In this document: in pieces, positions 1 to 9,112 of the stretch | Numbering within the stretch: position 1 is the first letter of the stretch | Layout: each line of letters begins with the position of its first letter | NCBI RefSeq assembly: GCF_001426545.1 | Contig: NZ_LMEZ01000006.1 | Span: 47,566-111,565 of the forward strand | Direction: 5' to 3' | Length of the DNA: 64,000 nucleotides | DNA from: Mycobacterium sp. Root135 | GTDB taxonomy: Bacteria; Actinomycetota; Actinomycetes; Mycobacteriales; Mycobacteriaceae | Made by a program: the position numbers and the translations under genes | The notes under the pieces: generated by a model | Databases searched by the model: none | Seen by the model: only the letters and a program-made list of their open reading frames with translations | Told to the model about the DNA's origin: nothing

Positions 1-1
1 A

Positions 2-778
2 GTCGTGCCGGGCAGCGCCGACCGCCCGAGTGACGCTGCGCCACAAGCTGAGTCGCGCGAGGACATCCACACCGACCCCGCCAACGAGCGCACCGCCCTC
101 GACGGCGGACCCCCAGCCATGTTCACCAAGCCGCTGCGCGAACTGACCCTCACCGAAGCCCTCACCCCCACCCCGGGACGCCTCGCCCAGCTGCGGCCCG
201 CCGCCCTGATGGGTGGACAGTTCCTCCCCGGCGCGATCGCCTGCCGCGCCACCATCGGGGCCACCATCACCGCGATCGTGCACCCCGGACAAGCACCGCC
301 CGAACCCCGCTACCGACCCTCCAAGAAGCTGGCCGACTTCGTCCGTTGCCGCGACATGACCTGCCGCTTCCCCGGCTGCAAAGTACCCGCCACCCATACC
401 GACGTCGACCACACGATCCCGTGGCCCTACGGACCCACGGCCGCATCCAACCTGAAATGCCTATGCCGAAGACATCACTTGCTGAAAACGTTCTGGGGCG
501 GCCAAAGTGGTTGGCACGAAGAGCAACTCGACGACGGCACCGTCGTGTGGACCGCACCCGACGGCCGGCAATACATCACCACACCGGGCAGCCGCCTGCT
601 GTTCCCCGAACTCAGCGAGCGCACCGCAACAGTGGTCGCCTCGAAAGTCCCAAGGGCGCACACCGCAGGGCTGACCATGCCGCGGCGCAAGACCACCCGC
701 GCCCAAGACCGCGCCAGACGCGTCCAACGGGAACGCGAACTCAACGGGCTCGAGAAACCACACGGGCCACCCGACTAA
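2..778 (+). CDS. HNH endonuclease domain protein, DUF222 (13E12 repeat) family, 5' end outside window
   Basis: Only the C-terminal part is present; the frame is open to the left edge and a GTG at 5 is unlikely to be the true start. The visible protein has a Cys-rich HNH nuclease core (RCRDMTCRFPGC, then DVDHTIPW, then CLCRRHHLLK), which is the layout of the DUF222-HNH proteins repeated many times in mycobacterial genomes; full-length members are usually 400-500 residues. The His/Asp and Cys ligands of the HNH and zinc site are intact. A basic tail follows. Its TAA overlaps the TAG of the convergent peptidase gene. The biological role of the family is unsettled; some copies are linked to mobile elements. 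Confidence 0.85.
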   Translation, partial: VVPGSADRPSDAAPQAESREDIHTDPANERTALDGGPPAMFTKPLRELTLTEALTPTPGRLAQLRPAALMGGQFLPGAIACRATIGATITAIVHPGQAPPEPRYRPSKKLADFVRCRDMTCRFPGCKVPATHTDVDHTIPWPYGPTAASNLKCLCRRHHLLKTFWGGQSGWHEEQLDDGTVVWTAPDGRQYITTPGSRLLFPELSERTATVVASKVPRAHTAGLTMPRRKTTRAQDRARRVQRERELNGLEKPHGPPD

Positions 779-1899
779 ACGGGAACCACCACGAGGTCGC
801 GGGGCTGATCGTTGACCGACTGGGCGCCGTCACTGGTGACGATCACGATGTCCTCGATGCGGGCACCCCACGCGCCGGGAAAGTAGATACCCGGCTCGAT
901 GCTGAAGGCCATTCCCTCCTCGAGCGGCAGATCGTTGCCGGCCACGATGTAGGGCTCCTCGTGCACGGAGAGGCCTATCCCATGTCCGGTGCGGTGCACA
1001 AATGCCTCCGCCAAGCCCTCAGCGGCCAGCACGTCGCGTGCTGCGGCGTCGATCTGCTCGGCGGTGACGCCAGGCCGAACCGCCGCCACGGCCGCCTCCT
1101 GCGCCCGCTGAAGAACCGAGTACCGGGCCGCCACGTCGTCGGCAGGCTGCCCGATGCTGTACGTCCGCGTCGAATCCGAGTTGTACCCGGGCTCGTACGG
1201 CCCGCCGATGTCGACGACGACCACGTCGCCCTCCTGCAGCACGCGGTCGGAGCACTCGTGATGGGGATCGGCGCCGTTGGGCCCCGACCCGACGATGATG
1301 AAGGCCACCTCCGAATGCCCCTCGGCGACAATCGCTTCGGCGATGTCGGCAGCCACGTCGGCCTCGGTGCGGCCGGGCACCAGGAACTCGGGAACGCGCG
1401 CGTGCACCCGGTCTATTGCGGCTCCCGCCTTGCGGAGCGCGTCGACCTCCGCGTCGTCCTTGATCATCCGCAGCCGGCGCAACACGTCGGTGGCCAGCAC
1501 CGGCACCGTCCCGAGCACCGTGGCCAGGGGAAGCAGGTGCAGCGCAGGCATCGCGTCGGTGACTGCGCTGGCGACCGGGCCACCTCCGAACACATCGGCG
1601 ACGAGGGCGTACGGGTCGTCACCGTCCACCCAATCCCGCACGCGCAGGCCCAGTTCCACCACCGCAGAGTCCTTCAGCGCCGCCAACTCCATCCGCGGAA
1701 CCACCACGGTCGGCTCACCGTCGACTGGCAGCACCAACGCCGTCAGCCGCTCGAAGGTCTGGGCGCGGGACCCGACGAGGTAGCGCAGGTCGTACCCGGG
1801 CGTGATGACCAAACCCGCCAGCCCGGCATCTGCGGCCGCAGCCGTCGCCGCCCGCAAGCGTCCCGCGTACACGTCGGTGCCGAATCTGCCGTTGTCCAT
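775..1899 (-). CDS. pepE: M24 family metallopeptidase (Xaa-Pro dipeptidase/aminopeptidase type)
   Basis: 374-residue cytoplasmic peptidase predicted to cleave Xaa-Pro bonds using two metal ions. The creatinase-like N domain (about 1-140) is followed by the pita-bread M24 domain. Metal ligands are visible: the two Asp in VVVDIGGPYEPGYNSDSTRT, the His of HRTGHGIGLSVHEEP, and the Glu residues in FSIEPGIY and ARIEDIV. The length matches M. tuberculosis PepE (375 aa), which lies in the same place beside the exonuclease and helY genes. The ATG at 1899 is 10 bases downstream of the preceding VOC gene, so the two are probably co-transcribed. Exact substrate preference cannot be read from the sequence. 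Confidence 0.9.
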   Translation of the reverse strand: MDNGRFGTDVYAGRLRAATAAAADAGLAGLVITPGYDLRYLVGSRAQTFERLTALVLPVDGEPTVVVPRMELAALKDSAVVELGLRVRDWVDGDDPYALVADVFGGGPVASAVTDAMPALHLLPLATVLGTVPVLATDVLRRLRMIKDDAEVDALRKAGAAIDRVHARVPEFLVPGRTEADVAADIAEAIVAEGHSEVAFIIVGSGPNGADPHHECSDRVLQEGDVVVVDIGGPYEPGYNSDSTRTYSIGQPADDVAARYSVLQRAQEAAVAAVRPGVTAEQIDAAARDVLAAEGLAEAFVHRTGHGIGLSVHEEPYIVAGNDLPLEEGMAFSIEPGIYFPGAWGARIEDIVIVTSDGAQSVNDQPRDLVVVPV

Positions 1900-1909
1900 G
1901 CCGTCGAGG

Positions 1910-2305
1910 CTAATCGGCCCGCCGATAGGTGGCGACCTCGATCAGGTTGCCGTCGGGGTCGCGGCAGTAGTGCGACGTCATCGGACCGAGCGCACCCGTC
2001 TTGGCAACCGGCCCCTCGGTGATCTCCACGCCACAGGACTGCAGATGCTCCCCGACGGCGTCGGCCTCCGCATCGACGACGAAGCACAGGTCCAGGGTGC
2101 CGGGAGCATCGACGGCCGCGGTGACCCAGTTCGGCGCGCCGGTGGGTCGGACGTTGAGCTTCTGGTCGCCGAACCGCAGCGCGATACGGCCGTCGCCGAA
2201 GACTTCCCGCGCCATCCCGAGCACCCGGACGTACCAGTCGACGGTGCGGTCGGCGTCGACTGTGTTGACGACGACGTGATCGATGCGGTCCACGGACAAG
2301 CCCAT
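1910..2305 (-). CDS. VOC family (glyoxalase/bleomycin-resistance fold) protein
   Basis: 131-residue single-module vicinal oxygen chelate protein. It opens with DRIDHVVVNTVDADRTVDWY and ends with the typical YCRDPDGNLIEVATY strand, which supplies the C-terminal Glu metal ligand; the His in the first strand is the other expected ligand. Starting at ATG 2305 gives a standard family length; the frame stays open much further upstream but there it is only antisense to the exonuclease gene. It is the first gene of a probable two-gene unit with the M24 peptidase. The substrate is unknown: VOC proteins include lyases, dioxygenases and drug-binding proteins. Confidence 0.85.
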   Translation of the reverse strand: MGLSVDRIDHVVVNTVDADRTVDWYVRVLGMAREVFGDGRIALRFGDQKLNVRPTGAPNWVTAAVDAPGTLDLCFVVDAEADAVGEHLQSCGVEITEGPVAKTGALGPMTSHYCRDPDGNLIEVATYRRAD

Positions 2306-2338
2306 GGCTCCATCAATACCGCACGCTACTGTCAGTCG

Positions 2339-3298
2339 ATGACCGCACCCGTCCTGCTCCTCGACGGCGCCAGCATGTGGTTCCGCTCGTTCTTCGGGAT
2401 CCCGTCGTCCATCACCGCGCCCGACGGCCGCCCGGTGAACGCGCTCCGCGGCTTCCTCGACGCCGTCGCAACGCTGGTCACCAACCACCAGCCCTCGCGG
2501 TTGGTCGTGTGCCTCGACCTCGACTGGCGCCCGCAGTGGCGGGTCGACCTGATCCCGTCGTACAAGGCGCATCGGGTGGAGGAGGAACGCGCCCCCGGCG
2601 AGCCCGACGTCGAGCAGGTGCCCGACGACCTCACACCACAGGTCGACATGATCATGGCGATGCTCGACGCGTTCGGCATCGCCACCGCCGGCGCACCCGG
2701 ATACGAAGCCGACGACGTACTCGGCACGCTGGCGGCCCGAGAGCGCGTCGACCCCGTCGTCGTCGTCAGCGGTGATCGGGACCTGCTCCAACTCGTCGCC
2801 GACGACCCCGTTCAGGTCAGGGTGCTCTACATCGGGCGCGGCTTGGCCAAGGCGACGCTGTTTGGCCCCGGTGAAGTCGCCGAGCAGTACGGGGTGCCAC
2901 TGGAACGGGCAGGCACCGCCTACGCGGAACTGGCACTGTTGCGCGGCGACCCGTCCGACGGTCTGCCCGGCGTCGGGGGCATCGGCGACAAGACGGCGTC
3001 CGCCCTGCTCGCCCAGTACGGCTCACTGGAGCGGATCATGGCGGCCGCCGGCGACCCATCGTCGAAAATGCCTGCCGCACAACGCAAGAAGCTGACCGCT
3101 GCGGTCGACTACGTGCCGGCGGCGGAGAAGGTGGTCCGCGTCGCGACGGACGCCGGAGTCAGCCTCTCGCCGGAATCGGACCTGTTGCCCCTAACCGCGC
3201 GCGATCCACGCCGGGTGGCGGAGCTCGCCGGCGAGTTCGGCGTCACCTCGTCCGTCGGACGCCTGCAGAAGGCGCTCGACGGACTTCCCTCCAGCTAG
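2339..3298 (+). CDS. 5'-3' exonuclease (FEN/PolI N-domain type)
   Basis: 319-residue stand-alone 5' nuclease, homologous to the N-terminal domain of DNA polymerase I and to flap endonucleases. Acidic metal-binding residues are visible in LLLDGASMWFRSFF, GYEADDVLGTLAA and VVSGDRDLLQL; the helix-3-turn-helix DNA-binding motif is LPGVGGIGDKTASALL, preceded by the conserved GDPSDG. The ATG at 2339 is chosen because it begins directly with the family N-terminus MTAPVLLLDGA. It corresponds to Rv2090 of M. tuberculosis. Expected role: removal of RNA primers or 5' flaps in replication and repair. The gene is divergent from the VOC gene with a gap of only 33 bases. Confidence 0.9.
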   Translation: MTAPVLLLDGASMWFRSFFGIPSSITAPDGRPVNALRGFLDAVATLVTNHQPSRLVVCLDLDWRPQWRVDLIPSYKAHRVEEERAPGEPDVEQVPDDLTPQVDMIMAMLDAFGIATAGAPGYEADDVLGTLAARERVDPVVVVSGDRDLLQLVADDPVQVRVLYIGRGLAKATLFGPGEVAEQYGVPLERAGTAYAELALLRGDPSDGLPGVGGIGDKTASALLAQYGSLERIMAAAGDPSSKMPAAQRKKLTAAVDYVPAAEKVVRVATDAGVSLSPESDLLPLTARDPRRVAELAGEFGVTSSVGRLQKALDGLPSS

Positions 3299-4051
3299 CT
3301 ACCGGGGCCTGCCGACTTCGTAGGTTCCGCTGTTGTCCTGGAACGTCACGGTCACCTGGCGCTTGGTGCCGTCGATGCTGACCTCACAGTCGAAGGTCCC
3401 GCCCTTGACGACCTTCGGGTTGGCCCCGTCGTTGCACGTCACATCCTGGACGTTCTTAGCGCCATAGCCGTTCGTCCCGTCACTGAGGATCTGCTGCACA
3501 CCCGACTGGGCGGCCTTCACGTCGAGGTTGGTCGTCATGAAGAAACCCGGCTTCCAAAAGCCGAGGATGCCCATCACGACGACGATCACGGCCACCAGCC
3601 CACCGACCACACCGAGGATGAGGCCCCGCGACTTCTTGGAGCCCTCGTCGGTCGACGAGTACGGCGAGAACTGCTGATTGGGATCGAACTGTCCCGGCTG
3701 CTGGCCGTACTGCCCGTACTGCGGCGGCTGACCGTACTGGGGCTGCTGCGGCTGGCCGTACTGGGGCGGCTGCCCGTACTGCGGCTGCTGCGGGTAGGAC
3801 GACGGGCCGTACGCGGTGGGCTGCTGTCCGTACTGATCGGGCTGCTGATACTGCGGCTGCCCATAGGGGGGCTGCTGATACTGCGGCTGCCCGCCGTATG
3901 CCGGCGGCTGCTGGCCGTACGCGGGAGGTTGCTGCCCCCAAGGCGATTGCTCCGGCTGCGGCTGCTCTGGAGCCTGCGGCTGCCACGCGGGATCGGCCGG
4001 CTGCTGACCCGCCCACGGCTGGGTGGGATCGGATCCCTGCGGTCCGCTCAT
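3299..4051 (-). CDS. Membrane protein with Gln/Pro/Tyr-rich cytoplasmic tail and DUF4333 domain
   Basis: 250 residues in three parts. About 1-130 is a low-complexity tail built from repeats such as QQPPAYG and QPQYGQPPQYG. One transmembrane helix follows (LILGVVGGLVAVIVVVMGIL). The C-terminal extracytoplasmic domain has the two-cysteine DUF4333 pattern (VTCNDG and TFDCEV). The same architecture is found in M. tuberculosis Rv2091c at this locus. No enzymatic motif is seen. Its stop abuts that of the exonuclease (TAGCTA). A role in the envelope is inferred only from topology. Confidence 0.85.
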   Translation of the reverse strand: MSGPQGSDPTQPWAGQQPADPAWQPQAPEQPQPEQSPWGQQPPAYGQQPPAYGGQPQYQQPPYGQPQYQQPDQYGQQPTAYGPSSYPQQPQYGQPPQYGQPQQPQYGQPPQYGQYGQQPGQFDPNQQFSPYSSTDEGSKKSRGLILGVVGGLVAVIVVVMGILGFWKPGFFMTTNLDVKAAQSGVQQILSDGTNGYGAKNVQDVTCNDGANPKVVKGGTFDCEVSIDGTKRQVTVTFQDNSGTYEVGRPR

Positions 4052-4101
4052 CGTCTCTCCTTGGTTCCGTCTACCGTCAAAATCGAAACGTTGGCCACAC
4101 C

Positions 4102-6861
4102 CTACCCCGCATCAACAGCCACGACGCCGCGCCGAATCGCGTCGATTGCGCGTTTCGCAGACGTCCGCAACGCCGGCGTGGGGGCGGCATTTCGCACCTG
4201 GTCGAGCAGATCGAGGACCTGCCGACACCACCGCACGAAATCGCCTGCCGACAAAGGGGATCCGTTGCCCGAGGCATCGGATGCGGCCAGGGACGCCGAC
4301 AGGTCGCCCGTGGTCGCCCAGCGGTGGATCGCGGCCACGAAACCGACGTCCGGCTCGCGACTCGCCGGGAGCCGGTGCTGCTGCTCCTCGGCGTGAATCT
4401 CCGCCCACGACCGCCGGGTCTGCGACAGCGCCCGGCGCATACCGGGCGTCGCGCCCTCCACGACCGACGACGAACCAGGTGTGTCGCCCCTCGACTCGAA
4501 CAACACCGCCGACACCACCCCGGCCAACTCGGCGGCGTCGAGACCGTTCCAGGTGCCGCTGCGCAGGCACTCGGCGACCAGCAGATCGCTCTCGCTGTAG
4601 ATGCGCGCCAACAGACGCCCGTCGTCGGTCACCACCAGATCGCCGTCCGCCGTCTTCTCGACGAAGCCACGGCCGGTGAGCAGCAACACGATTCGATCGA
4701 AGGTGCGGGCCAACGAATTGGTCGCGGCGTTGACCTTCTTCTGGATGTCGGCGTTGTCCCTCTCGATGCGCAGAAAGCGTTCGGCTTGCCTGACGCGCTC
4801 GTCGCGGTCGGCGAGGTGGTGCGCGGGATGGGCTCGCATCTGATCGCGCAGACCCGCGAGTTCGGGATCCACGTCGTGCTCCCGATCCTGGCCCGGCTGA
4901 CCACGTTTGGGCCGCCCGGCAGGCACCTTCAGACCGGCAGCCGCCGACCGCAACGCCGACGCGACGTCACGGCGGACCCGCGGTTGCCGGTGTTCCACCC
5001 GTTTGGGCAGTGTCATCGATCCCACCCGCAGCGACGACCCGGAGAAGTCCGTCGACGAAATGCGGCCTGCCCAACGATCTTCGGTGAGCACCAGCGGCCT
5101 GGGATCGTCACTGTCCCCTGCCGGCTCGAGGACCACCGCGAGCCCGCCTCGCCGGCCCTGCCCGATGGTGATGATGTCACCGCGGCGCAGCGCGACCAGC
5201 GCGTCGTTGGCCGCCTGCCTGCGCTGTAACCGGGACGCCCGAGACTGCGTGCGTTCGCGTTCGGCGATCGTCGCGCGCAACCGCGCGTAGTCGAGAATCG
5301 GTGCGTCCCGACCGCCGAACTCCGAGGCGATCTCGTCCATCATCTTCTCGCCGCGGGTCACCCCGCGGACCAGACCGACGACGGAGCGGTCGGCTTGGAA
5401 TTGCGCGAACGATCGCTCCAGCAGTTGATGCGCCTGTTCGGGGCCCATCTGGTTGGTCAGGTTGATCGTCATGTTGTACGACGGCGCGAACGAACTGCGA
5501 AGGGGGAACGTACGAGTCGACGCGAGTCCCGCGACGTCGGCGGGTTCGACGTCGGGATGCCACAGCACCACCGCGTGACCCTCGACGTCGATGCCTCGGC
5601 GCCCGGCTCGGCCCGTCAGCTGGGTGTACTCCCCCGGCGTCAACGGCGCGTGCTGCTCGCCGTTGAACTTGACCAGCCGCTCGAGCACGACGGTCCGCGC
5701 GGGCATGTTGATCCCCAAAGCCAATGTCTCGGTGGCGAAGACGGCCTTCACCAGCCCGGCGGTGAACAGCTCCTCGACCGTATGGCGGAAGACCGGCAGC
5801 AGCCCGGCGTGGTGGGCGGCGATGCCGCGCAGCAGGCCCTCACGCCATTCGTAGTAGCCGAGCACCACCAGGTCGGCGTCGTCCAGATCGGCGCATCGTC
5901 GGTCGATCACCTCGGCGATGCGGGCCCGTTCCTTCTCGTCGGTCAGCCGCAGCGACGACCGCAGACACTGCTTCACCGCGGCGTCGCAGCCGGCCCGGGA
6001 GAACACGAACGTGATGGCGGGCAGCAGGCCCTCTTGGTCGAGGACGCCGATCACGTCGGGCCGCGACGGCGGCCGATAGATGGTGGGGCGGCCGCCCCGG
6101 TTCCCCGGTCGGCCTCGGCCGCGCGGTTGCCAATCCGACAACCGGTCGGCCTCGCGCCGGTGCGAGATGTGGCGGATCAATTCGGGGTCTACCAGGCTTC
6201 GATCGCCGGTGGCCTCGGAGCCCTCGAACAGGTCGAACACCCGTTTGCCGACCATCATGTGCTGCCACAGCGGAACGGGGCGGTGCTCGTCGACGACGAC
6301 GGTGGTGTCGCCGCGGACGGTCTGGATCCAGCCGCCGAACTCCTCGGCGTTGCTCACCGTCGCCGAAAGGCTGACCAGCCGCACGTCCTCGGAGAGGTGC
6401 AGGATGACCTCCTCCCAGACGGCGCCGCGCATCCGGTCGGCCAGAAAGTGCACCTCGTCCATCACGACGTGGGAAAGACCGTGCAGCGCATCGGAGTTCG
6501 CGTACAGCATGTTCCGAAGGACTTCGGTGGTCATGACGACCACCGGGGCGTCCCCGTTGAGGTTCTGGTCACCGGTCAGCAGCCCGATGCGCTCGGCGCC
6601 GTAACGCTGCACCAAATCGTTGTGCTTCTGGTTGCTCAGCGCCTTGATCGGGGTGGTGTAGAAGCACTTTCGGCCCGCGGCGAGCGCAAGGTGCACCGCG
6701 AACTCACCGACCACGGTCTTGCCGGCGCCGGTCGGTGCGCACACCAGGACGCCGTGGCCGTTCTCTAGGGCCTTGCACGCGCGGATCTGGAAGTCGTCGA
6801 GGGTGAACGGCAGCCCCGCGGTGAAGTCGTCGAGCTGGGACAGCTCAGGTGGCTTGGTCAT
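4102..6861 (-). CDS. helY: Ski2/Mtr4-like DEAD/DEAH-box helicase HelY
   Basis: 919-residue ATP-dependent helicase. Motif I is APTGAGKT, motif II the DEVH of VVMDEVHFLADR, motif III SLSATVSN and motif VI QLTGRAGRRG. A Ski2-type C-terminal DSHCT-like region follows. Length and motifs match mycobacterial HelY (about 906 aa in M. tuberculosis, same neighbourhood). Its ATG lies inside the 3' end of tatC (17-base overlap), so translation is probably coupled and the gene ends a long tatA-tatC-helY unit. Relatives remodel structured RNA with exosome-like machines in eukaryotes; the bacterial substrate is not established by sequence. Confidence 0.93.
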   Translation of the reverse strand: MTKPPELSQLDDFTAGLPFTLDDFQIRACKALENGHGVLVCAPTGAGKTVVGEFAVHLALAAGRKCFYTTPIKALSNQKHNDLVQRYGAERIGLLTGDQNLNGDAPVVVMTTEVLRNMLYANSDALHGLSHVVMDEVHFLADRMRGAVWEEVILHLSEDVRLVSLSATVSNAEEFGGWIQTVRGDTTVVVDEHRPVPLWQHMMVGKRVFDLFEGSEATGDRSLVDPELIRHISHRREADRLSDWQPRGRGRPGNRGGRPTIYRPPSRPDVIGVLDQEGLLPAITFVFSRAGCDAAVKQCLRSSLRLTDEKERARIAEVIDRRCADLDDADLVVLGYYEWREGLLRGIAAHHAGLLPVFRHTVEELFTAGLVKAVFATETLALGINMPARTVVLERLVKFNGEQHAPLTPGEYTQLTGRAGRRGIDVEGHAVVLWHPDVEPADVAGLASTRTFPLRSSFAPSYNMTINLTNQMGPEQAHQLLERSFAQFQADRSVVGLVRGVTRGEKMMDEIASEFGGRDAPILDYARLRATIAERERTQSRASRLQRRQAANDALVALRRGDIITIGQGRRGGLAVVLEPAGDSDDPRPLVLTEDRWAGRISSTDFSGSSLRVGSMTLPKRVEHRQPRVRRDVASALRSAAAGLKVPAGRPKRGQPGQDREHDVDPELAGLRDQMRAHPAHHLADRDERVRQAERFLRIERDNADIQKKVNAATNSLARTFDRIVLLLTGRGFVEKTADGDLVVTDDGRLLARIYSESDLLVAECLRSGTWNGLDAAELAGVVSAVLFESRGDTPGSSSVVEGATPGMRRALSQTRRSWAEIHAEEQQHRLPASREPDVGFVAAIHRWATTGDLSASLAASDASGNGSPLSAGDFVRWCRQVLDLLDQVRNAAPTPALRTSAKRAIDAIRRGVVAVDAG

Positions 6862-7795
6862 CGATGCCCAGCCGGGACGGGGTCGGCACGGCGCTGGGAA
6901 CCTCGACGGGTTCGACGCTGCCGATCGGAGCCGCCTGGTCGTCGGGGACGTCCTCGAGCGCCGCCCGGCGAGCCTTGCGGCCGTCGTTGAAGCGGGCCAC
7001 CTGGATGGCCACTTCGAGCAGCAGCGACAGCGCGCAGGCCAACGCCAGCATCGAGAACGGATCCGAGCCCGGCGTCGCGAACGCGGCGAAGACGAACATG
7101 CCGAAGATCAGCCCGCGGCGCCAGGCCTTCAGCCGCTCGTAGGGCAGCATCCCGACCAGGTTCAGCATGATGATCAGCAGGGGGAATTCGAAGCTGATGC
7201 CGAACACCAACAGCAGGTTGATCAGGAAACTGAAGTACTGGTCACCCGAGAGGGCGGTGATCTGCACGTCGCTGCCGACGGTCAACAGGAAGCTCAACGC
7301 CTGGGACAGGACCACGTAGGCGAGCACCGCGCCGCCGATGAACAGCAGCGCCCCAAACCCGACGAACACCGAGGCGAACCGGCGTTCCTTCTGGTACAGC
7401 CCAGGGGTGATGAAGGCCCACAACTGTTGGAGCCACACCGGACACGCCAAGACGACGCCCGCGGTCAGCGCGACCTTGAAGCGCAGCATGAACTGGTCGA
7501 AGGGCGCGGTGGCGAGCAACCGGCACTCCCCGTCGGGGGCGATGTCGGCCCGCGACGACGCCGGGAGTGAGCAGTAGGGCGCGCGGAGCCAGTCACCGAG
7601 ACTCGGCAACCCGAAGAAGCCGTGGCTGTACCAGACGAAGCCGAAGATCGTCGTCAGCAGAATCGCCGCCACCGCGATGAGGACGCGGTTGCGAAGCTCG
7701 TGCAGATGGTCGACCAGCGACATGGTGCCGTCGGGATTGGCCTGCGATCGCCGACGTCGCGGATCGAGCCGCTTGAAGATTTCAGGGATGCGCAC
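6845..7795 (-). CDS. tatC: Sec-independent protein translocase subunit TatC
   Basis: Polytopic (six-helix) receptor of the twin-arginine translocase, which moves folded proteins across the membrane. The N-terminus MSLVDHLHELRNR holds the conserved Glu used in signal-peptide recognition; later signatures are FITPGLYQKERR and FAAFATPGSDPFSM. The GTG at 7795 (VRIPEIFKRL) aligns with the start of M. tuberculosis TatC; an in-frame TTG at 7813 would add six residues. Predicted length is 316. It sits between tatA and helY, as in other mycobacteria. Confidence 0.95.
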   Translation of the reverse strand: MRIPEIFKRLDPRRRRSQANPDGTMSLVDHLHELRNRVLIAVAAILLTTIFGFVWYSHGFFGLPSLGDWLRAPYCSLPASSRADIAPDGECRLLATAPFDQFMLRFKVALTAGVVLACPVWLQQLWAFITPGLYQKERRFASVFVGFGALLFIGGAVLAYVVLSQALSFLLTVGSDVQITALSGDQYFSFLINLLLVFGISFEFPLLIIMLNLVGMLPYERLKAWRRGLIFGMFVFAAFATPGSDPFSMLALACALSLLLEVAIQVARFNDGRKARRAALEDVPDDQAAPIGSVEPVEVPSAVPTPSRLGIDDQAT

Positions 7796-7855
7796 GGGTT
7801 GTCTAGACGCCAATCAGCCGCGCAGCCTCACGGCGCGCTGGTGGGAAGGTTGCGA

Positions 7856-8104
7856 TCAGGCCGGTCGTTGCTCGGGAGACTGCACGGGTGCCTGCTCCGG
7901 CTGGACCCGCTCCGAGGTGATGGGCGACGGCGCCGGATGCGGCGTCTCGTCCTTCCCGTCGGACTGCATTTCCTTGATCTCGGACTTGAAGATTCGCATC
8001 GACTTGCCCAGCGAGCGGGCAGCGTCGGGAAGCTTCTTGGCTCCGAACAGCAAGACGAACACCGCGATGACGATCAACCAGTGCCACGGCTGTAGACCAC
8101 CCAA
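7856..8104 (-). CDS. tatA: Sec-independent protein translocase subunit TatA
   Basis: 82-residue pore-forming Tat subunit: one N-terminal transmembrane helix beginning PWHWLIVIAVFVLLFG, the hinge FGAKKLPD, then an amphipathic helix (AARSLGKSMRIFKSE) and a charged tail. I place the start at TTG 8104 because a GGAGG ribosome site lies 8 bases upstream and the resulting MGGLQPWHW matches the known mycobacterial N-terminus; the GTG at 8113 lies directly on the ribosome site. It is upstream of tatC and only 30 bases downstream of pafC, so it probably belongs to one transcript with the paf genes. Confidence 0.95.
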   Translation of the reverse strand: MGGLQPWHWLIVIAVFVLLFGAKKLPDAARSLGKSMRIFKSEIKEMQSDGKDETPHPAPSPITSERVQPEQAPVQSPEQRPA

Positions 8105-8134
8105 TTTGGACACCTCCAAGTGTTGTGGACGAGT

Positions 8135-9112
8135 CTACCCGTCCTCTGCGACGCCCACGGATCCGTAGGCCTCGAGTGCGGCGACGGCGGCTTCGCGAAC
8201 GCGGTCGGCCAACGCCTGCGGTTCCAGTATGCGCACCGCCGAGCCGAAGCCGAGGACGAAGCGCACCATCCATCCCTCGGAGGCGTACGTCATCGCCGCT
8301 TCCGCCGCTCCGTCGGCGTGCTCCCGCACCACCCGCAGCGGGTAGTAGTCGAACATCCAGGCGGCCGACCGGTCGATCAGCAGCGTTGCCGCAGGCAGAG
8401 ACGGATCCGCGTCGAAGAGCGAGGTGTCGGGGCGGGCGGCCACGGCGGGCTCCGGTGGAGCGGACTTCTCGTCGAGCACCCGTGCGTCGACGATGCGGTC
8501 GAACCGGAAGAGCCGGACGCCTTCGGCGGTGCGGCACCACGCCTCGAGGTAGGTGTGGTCGGCGACCAGCACCACGCGAATCGGGTCGACGACACGGCTC
8601 GACAGCGCGTCGTGGCTTGCCGAGTAGTAGTCGATCGACAGGGCACGGCCGTCCCGCACCGCACCGCGCACTGCCGCTGCGATCCCACTCTCGATGGGGG
8701 CGGGCTCGTCGACCGCGGCTCCCTCACGGGCACCGGTGGCGGTCCCGGCCGCGGACTCGATCTTCGCGATCGCGCTGCGCGCAGCCTCCGGGTCGACGAT
8801 GCCGGGCACCTCGAGCAGAGCGCGCAGCGCCACCAGGATGCCGGTCGCCTCGGGCGAAGTCAGCCGCAGCGGGTGATCCATCCCCGCCGAGAACGTGACG
8901 TCGATCGTGTCACCCGAGAACTCGAAGTCGATGAGATCGCCAGGGCCGTAACCGGGAAGGCCACACATCCACAGCTGGTCGAGGTCCTGCGTCAGCTGCG
9001 ATTCGGTGACCCCGAGTTCGGCGGCCGCCTCGGACCGCGTGATCCTCGGGTTGGCCTGGAAGTACGGGACCATGTTCAGCAGCCGAACCAGCCGCGTCGA
9101 GACGCTACTCAT
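8135..9112 (-). CDS. pafC: WYL-domain transcriptional regulator PafC
   Basis: 325 residues: an N-terminal winged helix-turn-helix (ITRSEAAAELGVTESQLTQD), a WYL domain in the middle (DYYSASHDALSSRVVDP, TYLEAWCRTAEG) and a WCX C-terminal extension. PafB and PafC act together as a ligand-responsive activator of the LexA-independent DNA-damage response in mycobacteria. The ATG overlaps the pafB stop (ATGA), which favours stoichiometric synthesis. Despite the name (proteasome accessory factor), the protein is not part of the proteasome itself. Confidence 0.95.
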   Translation of the reverse strand: MSSVSTRLVRLLNMVPYFQANPRITRSEAAAELGVTESQLTQDLDQLWMCGLPGYGPGDLIDFEFSGDTIDVTFSAGMDHPLRLTSPEATGILVALRALLEVPGIVDPEAARSAIAKIESAAGTATGAREGAAVDEPAPIESGIAAAVRGAVRDGRALSIDYYSASHDALSSRVVDPIRVVLVADHTYLEAWCRTAEGVRLFRFDRIVDARVLDEKSAPPEPAVAARPDTSLFDADPSLPAATLLIDRSAAWMFDYYPLRVVREHADGAAEAAMTYASEGWMVRFVLGFGSAVRILEPQALADRVREAAVAALEAYGSVGVAEDG

